A DNA stretch of 64,000 nucleotides, taken from contig CAZCFE010000001.1 in assembly GCA_964497925.1 (NCBI GenBank), positions 1 to 64,000 of the forward strand. Reading direction: 5' to 3'. The position numbers were made by a program, and so were the translations under genes. The notes beneath the pieces were generated by a model, which was given only the letters and a program-made list of their open reading frames with translations, did not search any database and had not been told where the DNA came from. Below, piece after piece: positions 9,735 to 18,120 of this stretch. Within the stretch, counting starts at the first letter, position 1. The number at the start of each line of letters is the position of its first letter. The stretch is from CAIYWZ01 sp964497925. Lineage in GTDB: Bacteria > Pseudomonadota > Alphaproteobacteria > CAIYWZ01.

Positions 9735-10090
9735 ATCTTTTCAATCACAACAAAAGCAATAACACTATCCCCCTCATCTGAGAAAGTCAAATGAGATAAA
9801 AAATCAAAGTTTTTATGAAAAACAAAAGAAGGCTTCCCTAATTCATCTCTGACAACAGAGATATCGTGAAATTTAAAACTCTCACCAATTCCTGTTCCCA
9901 AGGCTTTTGAAAAAGCTTCTTTTGCCGCAAAAGACTTCATTAGTCTCTCCAAAAACTTGGAGGATTTCTGCGATTCTTCATGTTCTAAAGTAGTGAGAAT
10001 TTTTTTTGAAAACTTATCTCCAAACTTTTGATAAGTTTTCTCAATACGCTTTTTACTTAAAATATCTGTACCTATTCCAAGAATCGCCAC
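9731..10090 (-). CDS. acpS: Holo-[acyl-carrier-protein] synthase
   Basis: AcpS transfers 4'-phosphopantetheine from CoA to apo acyl carrier protein. The 119-residue protein has the family start GIGTDIL (metal-binding Asp9) and the FAAKEAFSKALG block near residue 55, both diagnostic. It lies 21 bases after fabG on the same strand, making a fabD-fabG-acpS unit. The carrier-protein gene acpP, which usually follows fabG, is absent at this position. Confidence 0.93.
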   Translation of the reverse strand: MAILGIGTDILSKKRIEKTYQKFGDKFSKKILTTLEHEESQKSSKFLERLMKSFAAKEAFSKALGTGIGESFKFHDISVVRDELGKPSFVFHKNFDFLSHLTFSDEGDSVIAFVVIEKI

Positions 10091-10111
10091 TCTCTTAAAC
10101 TTTCTCGTTTT

Positions 10112-10849
10112 CTAAATCATAATCATTCCACCGTTAACATGCATTGTTTGACCAGTAATATACGATGCCTCATCGCTTGCTAAAAACAAAACACTTGCGG
10201 CAATATCTTCTGGTGTTCCAAGGCGAGCCAAGGGGATCTTTTCTAGAAGTTTCAAACGCAGCTCATCGCTGAGCTTATCTGTCATAGGCGTTGCTATAAA
10301 CCCAGGAGCAATAGCATTAACCGTAATGTTACGGCTTGCTATTTCTTGTGCTAAAGATTTGGTAAGACCGATAAGCCCTGCCTTTGAAGCAACGTAGTTT
10401 GTCTGACCAGGATTACCCATTACTCCAACAATAGAAGAAATGTTAATAATTCTTCCTATACGGCGCTTCATCATGCCCTTGATTGCAGCCCTTGAAAGCT
10501 TAAAAGCTGATACAAGATTCACCAATAAAACTTCTTCAATATCCTCATCTTTCATTCTCATCAAAAGACCATCTTTTGTAATTCCTGCATTATTCACCAA
10601 AATATCAATTTGTCCTACCAAACTTTCCGCATAAGGAATAAGTCCATCAACCTCAGCCTTGTCGCTCAACGAACAGGGCGCAATAAAAGATCCTTCCCCT
10701 AAATCTTTTTGCAAAGCCTCTAGAACCTCAACACGCGTTCCAGACAAAACAACGTTAGCACCTTGCCTTTTAAGAGTGCGTGCAATGCTTTCTCCAATGC
10801 CTCCTGTTGCTCCAGTTATTAATGCTGTTTTTCCACTTAAATTAAACAT
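10112..10849 (-). CDS. fabG: 3-oxoacyl-[acyl-carrier-protein] reductase
   Basis: FabG is an NADPH-dependent reductase of the fatty-acid elongation cycle and a short-chain dehydrogenase. The Rossmann motif TGATGGIGE is at residues 12-20, NNAG at 86-89, and the catalytic residues are about Ser139, Tyr152 and Lys156 (NYVASK). The C-terminus VNGGMIMI is typical. The protein is 245 residues, a normal length. It lies 10 bases after fabD and 21 before acpS, so the cluster commits to malonyl-ACP-based fatty-acid synthesis. Confidence 0.96.
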   Translation of the reverse strand: MFNLSGKTALITGATGGIGESIARTLKRQGANVVLSGTRVEVLEALQKDLGEGSFIAPCSLSDKAEVDGLIPYAESLVGQIDILVNNAGITKDGLLMRMKDEDIEEVLLVNLVSAFKLSRAAIKGMMKRRIGRIINISSIVGVMGNPGQTNYVASKAGLIGLTKSLAQEIASRNITVNAIAPGFIATPMTDKLSDELRLKLLEKIPLARLGTPEDIAASVLFLASDEASYITGQTMHVNGGMIMI

Positions 10850-10859
10850 TTGATACTCC

Positions 10860-11801
10860 TTATATTATATTTATTAGATTTTCAAAATCTTGAGGTGTTT
10901 GCAATGAGAAAGACTGAATTTGAGGGGAAATTCTTTTTGCAAGACCGCATAAAACCTTTCCCTGACCAATTTCAATCATTTGCTCAACTTGCAAATCTGC
11001 CATTTTTAATATTGTTTCACGCCATCTAACACGGCCGCAAATTTGATCGACAAGCAAATCATTCACACTAAACTCTCCCGCATACTCCGCTATGAAATTA
11101 TGTATTATAGGAATTTTTCCTGATTTTTTTTCAGTTTTATCAAGAGCTTCTCTCATTTCTAATGCAGCAGGAGCCATCAATGGGGAATGGAAGGGAGCGC
11201 TTACATCAAGCTTAATTGCACGCTTAAATCCAAAATCTGCAATCATTGCACATGCACGTTCAATAGCATCTACATGTCCGCTTAAAACCGTTTGCTCTGA
11301 AGAGTTGTCATTAGCAACAACGCAAACCTGATCTTGCGCTGATTCCTGGGCCAATTCCTGCGCTCTTTCAATCGACCCGCCCAACAACGCCACCATACTG
11401 CCTATACCTCTTGCTACAGAATTTTGCATCGCCTGACCTCTTATTTTTAAAAGCTTGGCGGTTTGAGAAATATTAAACACGCCACTTGCGCATAACGCTG
11501 AATACTCTCCCAAAGAATGCCCAGCAGCGCACGAAAATTTTTGCGATATATCAACGTGGCCATCCCGTTCAAGCACCCTCAAGGCTGCCATACTAACAGC
11601 CATAATGGCGGGTTGTGCATTTTCTGTTAATGTCAAATCCGCATGATCTCCATGAAACATTAAATGACTTAAATTTTGCCCTAACGCCTCATCAATTTCT
11701 TGAAAAACTTCTTTTGCCGTAGTAAACGTATCATACAACTCTTGTCCCATTCCAATTGCTTGCACGCCTTGACCTGGAAAAACCAAACTTTTTTTCATCA
11801 A
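10860..11801 (-). CDS. fabD: Malonyl-CoA:ACP transacylase
   Basis: FabD loads malonyl groups onto ACP to begin fatty-acid synthesis. The nucleophile motif GHSLGEYSA places Ser at about residue 96, the active-site His is in APFHSPLM near 206, and the N-terminal FPGQGVQAIGMG is diagnostic. The protein is 313 residues and opens with two Met codons, either of which could be the start. It is the first gene of fabD-fabG-acpS and is divergent from the exported repeat protein at 11884. Confidence 0.95.
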   Translation of the reverse strand: MMKKSLVFPGQGVQAIGMGQELYDTFTTAKEVFQEIDEALGQNLSHLMFHGDHADLTLTENAQPAIMAVSMAALRVLERDGHVDISQKFSCAAGHSLGEYSALCASGVFNISQTAKLLKIRGQAMQNSVARGIGSMVALLGGSIERAQELAQESAQDQVCVVANDNSSEQTVLSGHVDAIERACAMIADFGFKRAIKLDVSAPFHSPLMAPAALEMREALDKTEKKSGKIPIIHNFIAEYAGEFSVNDLLVDQICGRVRWRETILKMADLQVEQMIEIGQGKVLCGLAKRISPQIQSFSLQTPQDFENLINII

Positions 11802-11883
11802 TTTAACTCCTTGCTTTTACATCATTAAAGTGACATAATTTACCCTCACTTGGAATTTATAGTGCAATATTGGGAGAATGAAA

Positions 11884-12489
11884 ATGAAAATCTTTATAAG
11901 TTTTATAATATTGTTATTTCATACATCAAATTGCACCTTTGCACAGCGCACATGTTTTGAAACACAAAGAATTATGGAGTCTTTACAAAAAGGGACAGCC
12001 ACCCTTCATTACAACAAAAAAGACTATACCATAGATCAATCGTCCATCCCTACAGAGTTACAAATTACAAGGGAAAAGACTCCCATTAAAATAAAAGATG
12101 GCATCAGAACAGAAATTAAAAATCCAGAAAACAAGAGAATTGAAATAAAATGCACTTATCCAATTGAAAATATGGATGCGGCTATCATTGTAACAAGAGT
12201 ACACAGAACATGTTTTCGCCCCGATAAAATTATACAAAGTTTATTATTAGGCGAGACAACTTTGAATTTTAATAAAAAAGAGTACCTGATTGATCAGTCT
12301 CGCCTAAAAGAAAATAAAATAGAACAGGACAAGCCGTTATCGGTCATTATATCAGGAGGTGAGAGAGTTGAAACTGTACTCCCTGATGGCGCCCATAAAG
12401 TTACATGCACATATATGGCAACAAAAAACAATCAATTGAAAGAAAATGTTGGGAAAATCACAGTAACTCGAATATTCCACCCAAAATAA
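11884..12489 (+). CDS. Exported protein with two copies of an unrecognised ~85-residue domain
   Basis: I do not recognise a known family. A signal peptide (KIFISFIILLFHTSNCTFAQ) is followed by two tandem copies of one domain. Copy 1 begins RTCFETQRIMESLQKGTATL and copy 2 begins RTCFRPDKIIQSLLLGETTL. Each goes on to N-K-K-(D/E)-Y-x-IDQS, a basic stretch, a second Cys in IKCTYP or VTCTYM, and a closing I-(I/T)VTR motif. The paired Cys in each copy suggest a disulfide, which fits the periplasm. I prefer ATG 11884 because the GGGAG at 11872-11876 is 7 bases upstream; ATG 11878 would be only 1 base away. The next gene encodes a third copy. Confidence 0.72.
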   Translation: MKIFISFIILLFHTSNCTFAQRTCFETQRIMESLQKGTATLHYNKKDYTIDQSSIPTELQITREKTPIKIKDGIRTEIKNPENKRIEIKCTYPIENMDAAIIVTRVHRTCFRPDKIIQSLLLGETTLNFNKKEYLIDQSRLKENKIEQDKPLSVIISGGERVETVLPDGAHKVTCTYMATKNNQLKENVGKITVTRIFHPK

Positions 12490-12498
12490 GAGGCTTTT

Positions 12499-12864
12499 AT
12501 GAAAAATATACTTTTAATCACTTTATTAATTTTATCAAGCTGTGCAGAACAAACACCATCAAACACAAACACCTCTTCAGGGACTGGGAAAAAATGCTTT
12601 CTTGCAAAAAATGTCCAGCACGTTATTGGCCTTAAGGGGACAATTATAAAATCTAAAGGGAAAAGATATAAGATCAAAATGAGCCCTTCACTTAAAAAAC
12701 AAAAATTCATGCTTAAAGAGGGTGTAAGACTTAAAGATAAATCAGACCCCAGAGACAAATCAAAAATGATAATTACCTGCCAATACGAGGCCTATTCTCC
12801 TGACGCTCCAGATGTCGTGATTGGAAAGGCACGCGTTTTAGGTCAAAAAATTGCACAAAAATAA
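12499..12864 (+). CDS. Probable lipoprotein with a third copy of the 11884-type domain
   Basis: This 121-residue protein has a lipoprotein signal, with LILSSC placing the lipidated Cys at about residue 15. After a Ser/Thr/Asn linker comes a single domain related to those of the preceding gene: KKCFLAKNVQHVIGLKGTII, then KGKRYKI, then MIITCQYEAY and GKARVLG. The order Cys-hydrophobic-GT-strand-Lys/Tyr-strand-second Cys is the same. It lies 9 bases after the first gene with an AGAGG ribosome site, so the two are an operon. I infer a membrane-anchored partner of the soluble double-domain protein. No function is known. Confidence 0.7.
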   Translation: MKNILLITLLILSSCAEQTPSNTNTSSGTGKKCFLAKNVQHVIGLKGTIIKSKGKRYKIKMSPSLKKQKFMLKEGVRLKDKSDPRDKSKMIITCQYEAYSPDAPDVVIGKARVLGQKIAQK

Positions 12865-12873
12865 AATTAACAT

Positions 12874-12902
12874 TTGAAAAACACATCAACTTTGTCTATA
12901 GT
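12874..12902 (+). promoter_or_regulatory. Putative promoter of the tRNA-Ala/tRNA-Val pair
   Basis: TTGAAA (12874-12879), a 17-base spacer and TATAGT (12897-12902) end 10 bases before the first tRNA base, an ideal placement for a tRNA promoter. Confidence 0.65.
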
Positions 12903-12912
12903 GTTTTGTATT

Positions 12913-12988
12913 GGGGCCATAGCTCAGCTGGGAGAGCGCTACAGTGGCACTGTAGAGGTCAGGAGTTCGATCCTCCTTGGCTCCACCA
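12913..12988 (+). tRNA. tRNA-Ala (anticodon GGC)
   Basis: The 76-base cloverleaf has acceptor GGGGCCA paired with TGGCTCC and an encoded CCA end. The anticodon stem CTACA/TGTAG encloses loop GTGGCAC, giving anticodon GGC. The T arm GGAGTTCGATCCTCC is regular. It forms a tandem pair with tRNA-Val, 4 bases downstream. Confidence 0.95.
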
Positions 12989-12992
12989 AAAT

Positions 12993-13067
<75 letters not shown>

Positions 13068-13069
13068 TT

Positions 13070-13531
13070 TTACATCAAAGCTATTTGACCCAATACGTCA
13101 TTTACATGACCCTCAACTTTTACAGGCCTCCATATGTATGCTATTTTTCCTTCTTCATTGATCAAAAACGTTGATCTTTCAATTCCTCTGACTTTTTTGC
13201 CATACATATTTTTTTCAATCATTACGCCGTAAAGACTACAGATTATTTCATCCGTATCAGACAACAAAGAAAAATTCAGATCATATTTTTTCTTAAATTT
13301 CACATGACTTTTTACATCATCGCGCGAAACACCTAAAACAATCACTCCCTTCTCTTGAATATCTAAAAATGAGTCTCTAAAATCACAAGACTCTATTGTG
13401 CATCCAGGAGTGTCATCTTTTGGATAAAAATAAAGAACAATCTTCTTCCCTTTAAAATCTGACAATGAAACCTGGGATCCATCATCACACAAAACTCTAA
13501 AATCTGGCGCTGTATCTGATATATTTAACAT
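13070..13531 (-). CDS. bcp: Thioredoxin-dependent peroxiredoxin (Bcp/PrxQ)
   Basis: This cytosolic thiol peroxidase reduces hydrogen and organic hydroperoxides. The peroxidatic Cys lies in KDDTPGCTIESCDF (Cys44) with the resolving Cys five residues later (Cys49), the Bcp arrangement. At 153 residues it has the usual length. A GGAG ribosome site precedes ATG 13531. It is 19 bases after the AtpC-like gene on the same strand. Confidence 0.94.
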   Translation of the reverse strand: MLNISDTAPDFRVLCDDGSQVSLSDFKGKKIVLYFYPKDDTPGCTIESCDFRDSFLDIQEKGVIVLGVSRDDVKSHVKFKKKYDLNFSLLSDTDEIICSLYGVMIEKNMYGKKVRGIERSTFLINEEGKIAYIWRPVKVEGHVNDVLGQIALM

Positions 13532-13550
13532 TTTTTTTACTCCTCTGATA

Positions 13551-13784
13551 TTAAATTAAAATAACTACTTTCTCATTTGTCACGTGCACAAACCCTTCTA
13601 AAATCTCAATAGATTTTATATCCTTTCCTAGTTTGTACTTCAAAAACCCTTGAAAGACTCGTCCCATTATCGGCTCATGCCCAGCATAAATAGTCACTTG
13701 ACCTTCTTCCATAAAAAAAGAAACCCATTCTACATGCTTCTCAACCAAAACTTTAGATACATCTTTAACATGAAGTAATAACAT
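13551..13784 (-). CDS. ATP synthase epsilon-subunit-like protein, N-terminal domain only
   Basis: The 77-residue product resembles the beta-sandwich domain of the F1 epsilon subunit (AtpC). Its EEGQVTIYAGHEPIM aligns with the EGELGIYPGHAPLL type motif of the family, and EGFVHVTNEKVVIL with the GG(x)LEV(x)PNxVTVL type motif. The C-terminal helical hairpin (about 50 residues) that inhibits ATP hydrolysis is missing, and the gene ends cleanly at a stop. I start at ATG 13784, 4 bases after the ABC exporter stop; a longer in-frame reading would run back inside that gene. No other ATP synthase gene is adjacent, which is unusual. It could be the real shortened AtpC or a paralogous remnant. Confidence 0.6.
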   Translation of the reverse strand: MLLLHVKDVSKVLVEKHVEWVSFFMEEGQVTIYAGHEPIMGRVFQGFLKYKLGKDIKSIEILEGFVHVTNEKVVILI

Positions 13785-13788
13785 AAAT

Positions 13789-15558
13789 TCAACCCTTTTT
13801 GTATAACTGATCCGGCAAAAATCCGCCAATCTGCGCAGACCACATTTTCTTATATAGCCCCTCTTGATGAAACAAATCCTCATGAGATCCGTCTTGCACA
13901 ATACGCCCTTGATCAAAAACAATAATTCTATCCATATCCAAAATCGTTGAAAGTCTATGAGCAATAACCAGAGTTGTGCTCATTTCCATAAGACCTCTCA
14001 AACTTTCCTGAATTGATTGTTCAGTCAAAGAATCCAGCGCTGAGGTGGCCTCATCGAGCAATAGAATGGGGGCCTTTTTTAAAATCGCTCTAGCAATTGC
14101 AATTCTTTGACGTTGTCCCCCTGAAAGCTTTGTCCCTCTCTCACCAACACGTGTGTCATATCCATTCTCCATCTGCTCGATGAATTCATGAGCATGTGCA
14201 AGCTTTGAGGCGCTGATGACTTCTTCCAAAGACGCATCAGGTCTTGCATACCAAATATTTTCAATCACCGTTCTGTGAAAGAGCGCGGGGTCTTGAGGAA
14301 TCAATGAAATAGATTGGCGAAGCGATTCTTGAGAAATATTTTTAATATCGTGATGATCAATCATAATTGTTCCGGACTCAATGTCAAAAAGCCTTAAAAT
14401 TAAATTCACAAAAGTAGACTTCCCGCTTCCTGAATACCCAACCAATCCAACTTTTTCACCTTGACCGATCTTAACATTAAGTCCATCAAAAAGCGGAGAT
14501 AGTTTCTTATAACCAAAAACAACATCACAAAACTGAATATCCCCTTTAGGCATTTTGAAGTCTTGAGGAATAAGTATATCTTGAATTTTATGTGATTGAG
14601 TAATCACGCGGAGCCCTTGAGTTGCTTTCCCTAAATGCTCTACAAAGTCTGCAACATCTTTTGAAAATGTCCACATATTTTCAATAATCGCCCCATTGAG
14701 CCCTAATATTAAAGCAAAATCACCCACACTCGTATAGCCTTGTTTCCAACCTTGAATCAAAACGTACAAACAAAGAGCCTCAACAACCAAAAAAGATATT
14801 CCCTGAAATGCCCATATTTTCAGAAAAAACCATTCTAATTTCTGTTCATGAATAAGACGATCCTGTGTCCAGTTTTGAATATTTTTAATCTCTTTATTTT
14901 TACCTGAAAACAAACGAACGGACATAATATTAGAAAATACATCCACGACTTTTCCAGTTAATATGGTGCCTTTTTCAGATGCAACGTCAGAAAGATGTTT
15001 TCCTTTTTTGCCACATAAAAATGCCACCAAAAGCAAACTTAAAGCCCAAACGCTTGAAATTAAACCAAATTTAAAGTCAACATAATACAGCGTTCCAATT
15101 ACAACACAGAGCATCAAAATACGGCTAAAAAGCTTATCTGCAAAAATCACAATTAACTCACGCACACCAAGAGCAACATCGTTAATTTTATTCATCAAAC
15201 TTCCAGAAAAATTATCTTGAAAAAATGAATGATCGTGCCCTATTACATGCTGAGTTAGCTTTAGAGTTATTTCCTGCTTAATACTGGGGCCAATTTTTAA
15301 AATACAGTAATCATACAATCGATAAGATAAAACAACAAACACCGTCCATCCAAGTAAAATATAAACAAAAAAAACAGCATGCTCTAAAACTTCCTGGTTA
15401 TATCCAAGACTCAATGTGTCCAAAATTAATTTAACAAGATAAGGACGCAATGCGCTTTCAATAGCCCATAAAGCACCAATGATGAAAACACCTAAGATAT
15501 ATAGACGAAAAGGCTTTGCTGCTTGATAAATAAATTTTAACATATGCTTATTCTTCAC
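13789..15558 (-). CDS. ABC exporter, fused transmembrane and ATPase domains
   Basis: This is a 589-residue half-transporter that should work as a homodimer. Six hydrophobic segments lie in residues 20-300, and the ATPase domain follows with Walker A GYSGSGKST near 376, signature LSGGQRQR near 481, Walker B ILLLDEATSALD and the H-loop AHRLS. It is of the general MsbA/multidrug exporter type; the substrate is unknown. The first codon of the listed frame is GTG without a clear ribosome site, and ATG 15543 is an alternative. It lies 54 bases downstream of gltA and just upstream of the AtpC-like gene. Confidence 0.9.
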   Translation of the reverse strand: MKNKHMLKFIYQAAKPFRLYILGVFIIGALWAIESALRPYLVKLILDTLSLGYNQEVLEHAVFFVYILLGWTVFVVLSYRLYDYCILKIGPSIKQEITLKLTQHVIGHDHSFFQDNFSGSLMNKINDVALGVRELIVIFADKLFSRILMLCVVIGTLYYVDFKFGLISSVWALSLLLVAFLCGKKGKHLSDVASEKGTILTGKVVDVFSNIMSVRLFSGKNKEIKNIQNWTQDRLIHEQKLEWFFLKIWAFQGISFLVVEALCLYVLIQGWKQGYTSVGDFALILGLNGAIIENMWTFSKDVADFVEHLGKATQGLRVITQSHKIQDILIPQDFKMPKGDIQFCDVVFGYKKLSPLFDGLNVKIGQGEKVGLVGYSGSGKSTFVNLILRLFDIESGTIMIDHHDIKNISQESLRQSISLIPQDPALFHRTVIENIWYARPDASLEEVISASKLAHAHEFIEQMENGYDTRVGERGTKLSGGQRQRIAIARAILKKAPILLLDEATSALDSLTEQSIQESLRGLMEMSTTLVIAHRLSTILDMDRIIVFDQGRIVQDGSHEDLFHQEGLYKKMWSAQIGGFLPDQLYKKG

Positions 15559-15612
15559 TTGATCGTAAATTTAAAAAAACAATGTATCATATTTGTTCAA
15601 AAACATCCAGAG

Positions 15613-16911
15613 TTAACGTTTTTCAATAGGGATAAATGATCTGACCACATCACCCAAATAAAGCTGTCTCGGCCTCCCAATTTTCTGTTTTGGATCTTCC
15701 ATCATTTCCTTCCATTGAGCAAGCCACCCAACCGTTCTTGAAACGGCAAACAATACTGTGAACATTGATGTTGGAATTCCCATTGCGCGAAGAACAATCC
15801 CAGAATAAAAATCAACATTAGGATAAAGTTTGCGCTCAATGAAATATTCATCCTCTAACGCTATTCTTTCAAGCTCAATTGCAAGCTCTAACAAAGGATC
15901 ATCTTTAATTCCCAGCTCATCCAAAACATCATGACATAGTTTACGCATAATAGCTGCTCTTGGGTCGTAATTTTTATAAACGCGATGCCCAAATCCCATC
16001 AAACGAAATGTATCATTTTTATCACGAGATCTTTTTAAGAATTCAGGTATTTTATCTTTTGTTCCAATTTCTTGAAGCATTCTTAAAACTTCTTCATTAG
16101 CTCCACCATGAGCTGGCCCCCAAAGAGCCGCAATCCCAGAGGAAATACAAGCAAAAGGATTAGCGCCGCTAGAACCTGATAATCGAACTGTAGAGGTTGA
16201 TGCATTTTGTTCATGATCGGCATGCAAAATCATAATCTTTTCCAAAGCCTTTGCACAAATGGGATTCACAACATATGGCTCACTCGGGAGTGAGAACATC
16301 ATATTTAAAAAATTCTCAACATACCCTAATTCATTTTTTGGATAAGTATGTGGTCGCCCCATTGAATATGTATAAGCCATAGCTGCAATATTTGGCATCT
16401 TTGCAATAAGTCTATACGATGCTAGGTCACGCTGCTTTTCATCTCGGATATCCAAACTATCGTGATAAAAAGCAGACAGCGCCCCAACAACTCCGACCAT
16501 AATTGCCATAGGGTGCGCATCTCTACGAAACCCTTGATAGAATTTAATCAGTTGTTCATGCACCAATGAATGAGAGGTAATTCTAAGGTCAAACATTTCT
16601 TTTTCATCTGCCTTTGGAAGCTCCCCATACAATAAAAGATGCGACACCTCAAGAAAGGTGCAATTTTGAGCAAGTTCTTGGATTGGATACCCTCGATACA
16701 ATAAAACTCCAGCTTCTCCATCAATAAATGTAATTCTAGATTCACAACTAGCAGTAGACGTGAACCCTGGATCGTAAGTAAAAAGTCCCGTTTGATCATA
16801 AAGCTTTCTGACGTCAAGAACGCCAGGGCCGCAATTACTTTCTAAAATCGGAAGATCCCAAGACTTTCCATTAATCGTTAGCGTCGCTATCGTCGCTTTT
16901 TTTTCTTCCAT
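15613..16911 (-). CDS. gltA: Citrate synthase
   Basis: This enzyme condenses oxaloacetate and acetyl-CoA, the entry step of the TCA cycle. It belongs to the long, hexameric (type II) bacterial form. Conserved parts include DGEAGVLLYRGYPI near residue 65, HADHEQNASTSTVR near 230 (first catalytic His region), GFGHRVYKNYDPRA near 305 (second His) and EDEYFIERKLYPNVDFYSG near 355. I choose ATG 16911 with GAGGGG upstream; a GTG 12 bases earlier (16923) would abut that site. The intact gene implies a working TCA cycle, unlike the most reduced endosymbionts. Confidence 0.96.
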   Translation of the reverse strand: MEEKKATIATLTINGKSWDLPILESNCGPGVLDVRKLYDQTGLFTYDPGFTSTASCESRITFIDGEAGVLLYRGYPIQELAQNCTFLEVSHLLLYGELPKADEKEMFDLRITSHSLVHEQLIKFYQGFRRDAHPMAIMVGVVGALSAFYHDSLDIRDEKQRDLASYRLIAKMPNIAAMAYTYSMGRPHTYPKNELGYVENFLNMMFSLPSEPYVVNPICAKALEKIMILHADHEQNASTSTVRLSGSSGANPFACISSGIAALWGPAHGGANEEVLRMLQEIGTKDKIPEFLKRSRDKNDTFRLMGFGHRVYKNYDPRAAIMRKLCHDVLDELGIKDDPLLELAIELERIALEDEYFIERKLYPNVDFYSGIVLRAMGIPTSMFTVLFAVSRTVGWLAQWKEMMEDPKQKIGRPRQLYLGDVVRSFIPIEKR

Positions 16912-17036
16912 AACTTCAATCACCCCTCACGCATCATTATTAATATTCTAACAAAAAAAAGGTTAACAATTCCTAAATTTATGATACAGTTTGTTTAGAA
17001 AAAGTCTATTAATTTGATATATGGGTATAGATAAAA

Positions 17037-17750
17037 ATGCAAACACTAAAAAGCCCTAGCACGCTAGGAGAAATATTACATCAAAAACGTTGCTCTATGG
17101 GCAAAAGTGTTGATGAAATTTCAAAAAAATTACGCATACAATCCAAATTCTTAGAAGCTATTGAAAAAGATGACTATAGCACTCTCCCAGGCCACGCATT
17201 TACAATTGGCTTCCTAAAAAGTTATGCTTTGTATTTAAATCTAAACCCTGAAGATTTAATCGAAAAACTTAAGCAAAATCTTGATCCAGAAGAGCAAAAT
17301 CTAGTCTTTCCTCAAATTTTGCCCGCGCAAATGTTTCCAACCAAAAAAATTGTTTACATTTCTATCGTCACTTTGTTTTTAGTTTCTATAGGATTTTCAA
17401 CAAAAGAAACAACACTACCCGTATATGAAGCAGATCTTGTCATGCCCGATCTCAAGCAATCGTCCCCTTCTTTACAAAAAACACCAGTAAAACTTAAAAC
17501 ACTCAGCAAGTGTTGGATTGAGATTAAACATAAAGAAAAAGGTCTGATTTTTGATAAAATGCTTGCTGCCGGGGAAGAATTTGAGTTGTTTTTCCAAGAA
17601 AATACAATACTCACCATAGGGAATGCGGCAGGAATCGAAGTTGTGATAAATAATAAAAAATCAGGCCCGTTAGGACTAGAAGGTGACGTAATGCCAAACA
17701 TTCCCCTAGACTCAAAAGAGGTATTCCTACAACACATCAAGGTAAAGTAA
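17037..17750 (+). CDS. rodZ: RodZ-like helix-turn-helix membrane protein
   Basis: An N-terminal Xre-type helix-turn-helix (about residues 10-75, with LGEILHQKR, SKFLEAIEKDDYSTLPGHAF and GFLKSYALYLNL) is followed by one transmembrane helix (about 105-121). A periplasmic beta domain of the DUF4115 kind follows (KCWIEIKHKEKGLIFDKMLAAGEEF). This is the RodZ layout. RodZ links MreB to the envelope and helps hold rod shape, which fits mreC and mreD at 26632-27902. It is divergent from gltA and 6 bases upstream of the MazG-like gene. Confidence 0.82.
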   Translation: MQTLKSPSTLGEILHQKRCSMGKSVDEISKKLRIQSKFLEAIEKDDYSTLPGHAFTIGFLKSYALYLNLNPEDLIEKLKQNLDPEEQNLVFPQILPAQMFPTKKIVYISIVTLFLVSIGFSTKETTLPVYEADLVMPDLKQSSPSLQKTPVKLKTLSKCWIEIKHKEKGLIFDKMLAAGEEFELFFQENTILTIGNAAGIEVVINNKKSGPLGLEGDVMPNIPLDSKEVFLQHIKVK

Positions 17751-17756
17751 ATCTGA

Positions 17757-18116
17757 ATGAATATATTTGAAAGACTAAAAAATGCCGAAGACAACGCCAA
17801 TGATTTTGGATTCTCTTGGCCAAATGCTGACATTATTTTGGACCAGATAACAAGCGAAGTAACCGAAGTAAGATCTGCTATAAAAGATGAAACATCCGAC
17901 CGCATAAAAGAAGAAATCGGGGATCTTCTTCACGCCACATTGTCTTTGTGCGTATTTTTAAATTTCGATCAAGAGGAAATATTAAACCTTACGATCTCAA
18001 AATTTGAAAAAAGGCTCCTAAAAGTCAAAGAGCTTTCCCAAGCACAAGGGTATGAGACTCTTAAAGGGGAACATTTTGATATTTTAATGCAATTTTGGAA
18101 GCAAGCAAAAGGATAG
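17757..18116 (+). CDS. MazG-like nucleotide pyrophosphohydrolase
   Basis: This is a 119-residue single-domain MazG-type protein. The metal-binding helices are visible as EVTEV near residue 35 and EEIGDLLHATLSL near 52, the ExxE...ExxD pattern of all-alpha NTP pyrophosphatases. Full MazG has two such domains (about 260 residues), so this is the short form. Likely role: hydrolysis of non-canonical or excess NTPs. It lies 6 bases after rodZ and 4 before the NAGPA-domain gene. No antitoxin or phage context is present. Confidence 0.8.
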   Translation: MNIFERLKNAEDNANDFGFSWPNADIILDQITSEVTEVRSAIKDETSDRIKEEIGDLLHATLSLCVFLNFDQEEILNLTISKFEKRLLKVKELSQAQGYETLKGEHFDILMQFWKQAKG

Positions 18117-18120
18117 ATAA

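Noticed and set aside
12432..12758. Minus-strand frame opposite the two exported domain proteins
   Set aside because: The plus-strand frames carry a lipobox, ribosome sites and repeated domains; the minus frame has none of these.
13785..13964. Longer N-terminus for the AtpC-like gene
   Set aside because: The extension lies wholly inside the ABC exporter in another frame, and the AtpC match starts at ATG 13784.
17757..18116. MazG-like gene as part of a mazEF-type toxin-antitoxin locus
   Set aside because: No mazE or mazF-like frame is adjacent; neighbours are rodZ and an exported glycosidase.
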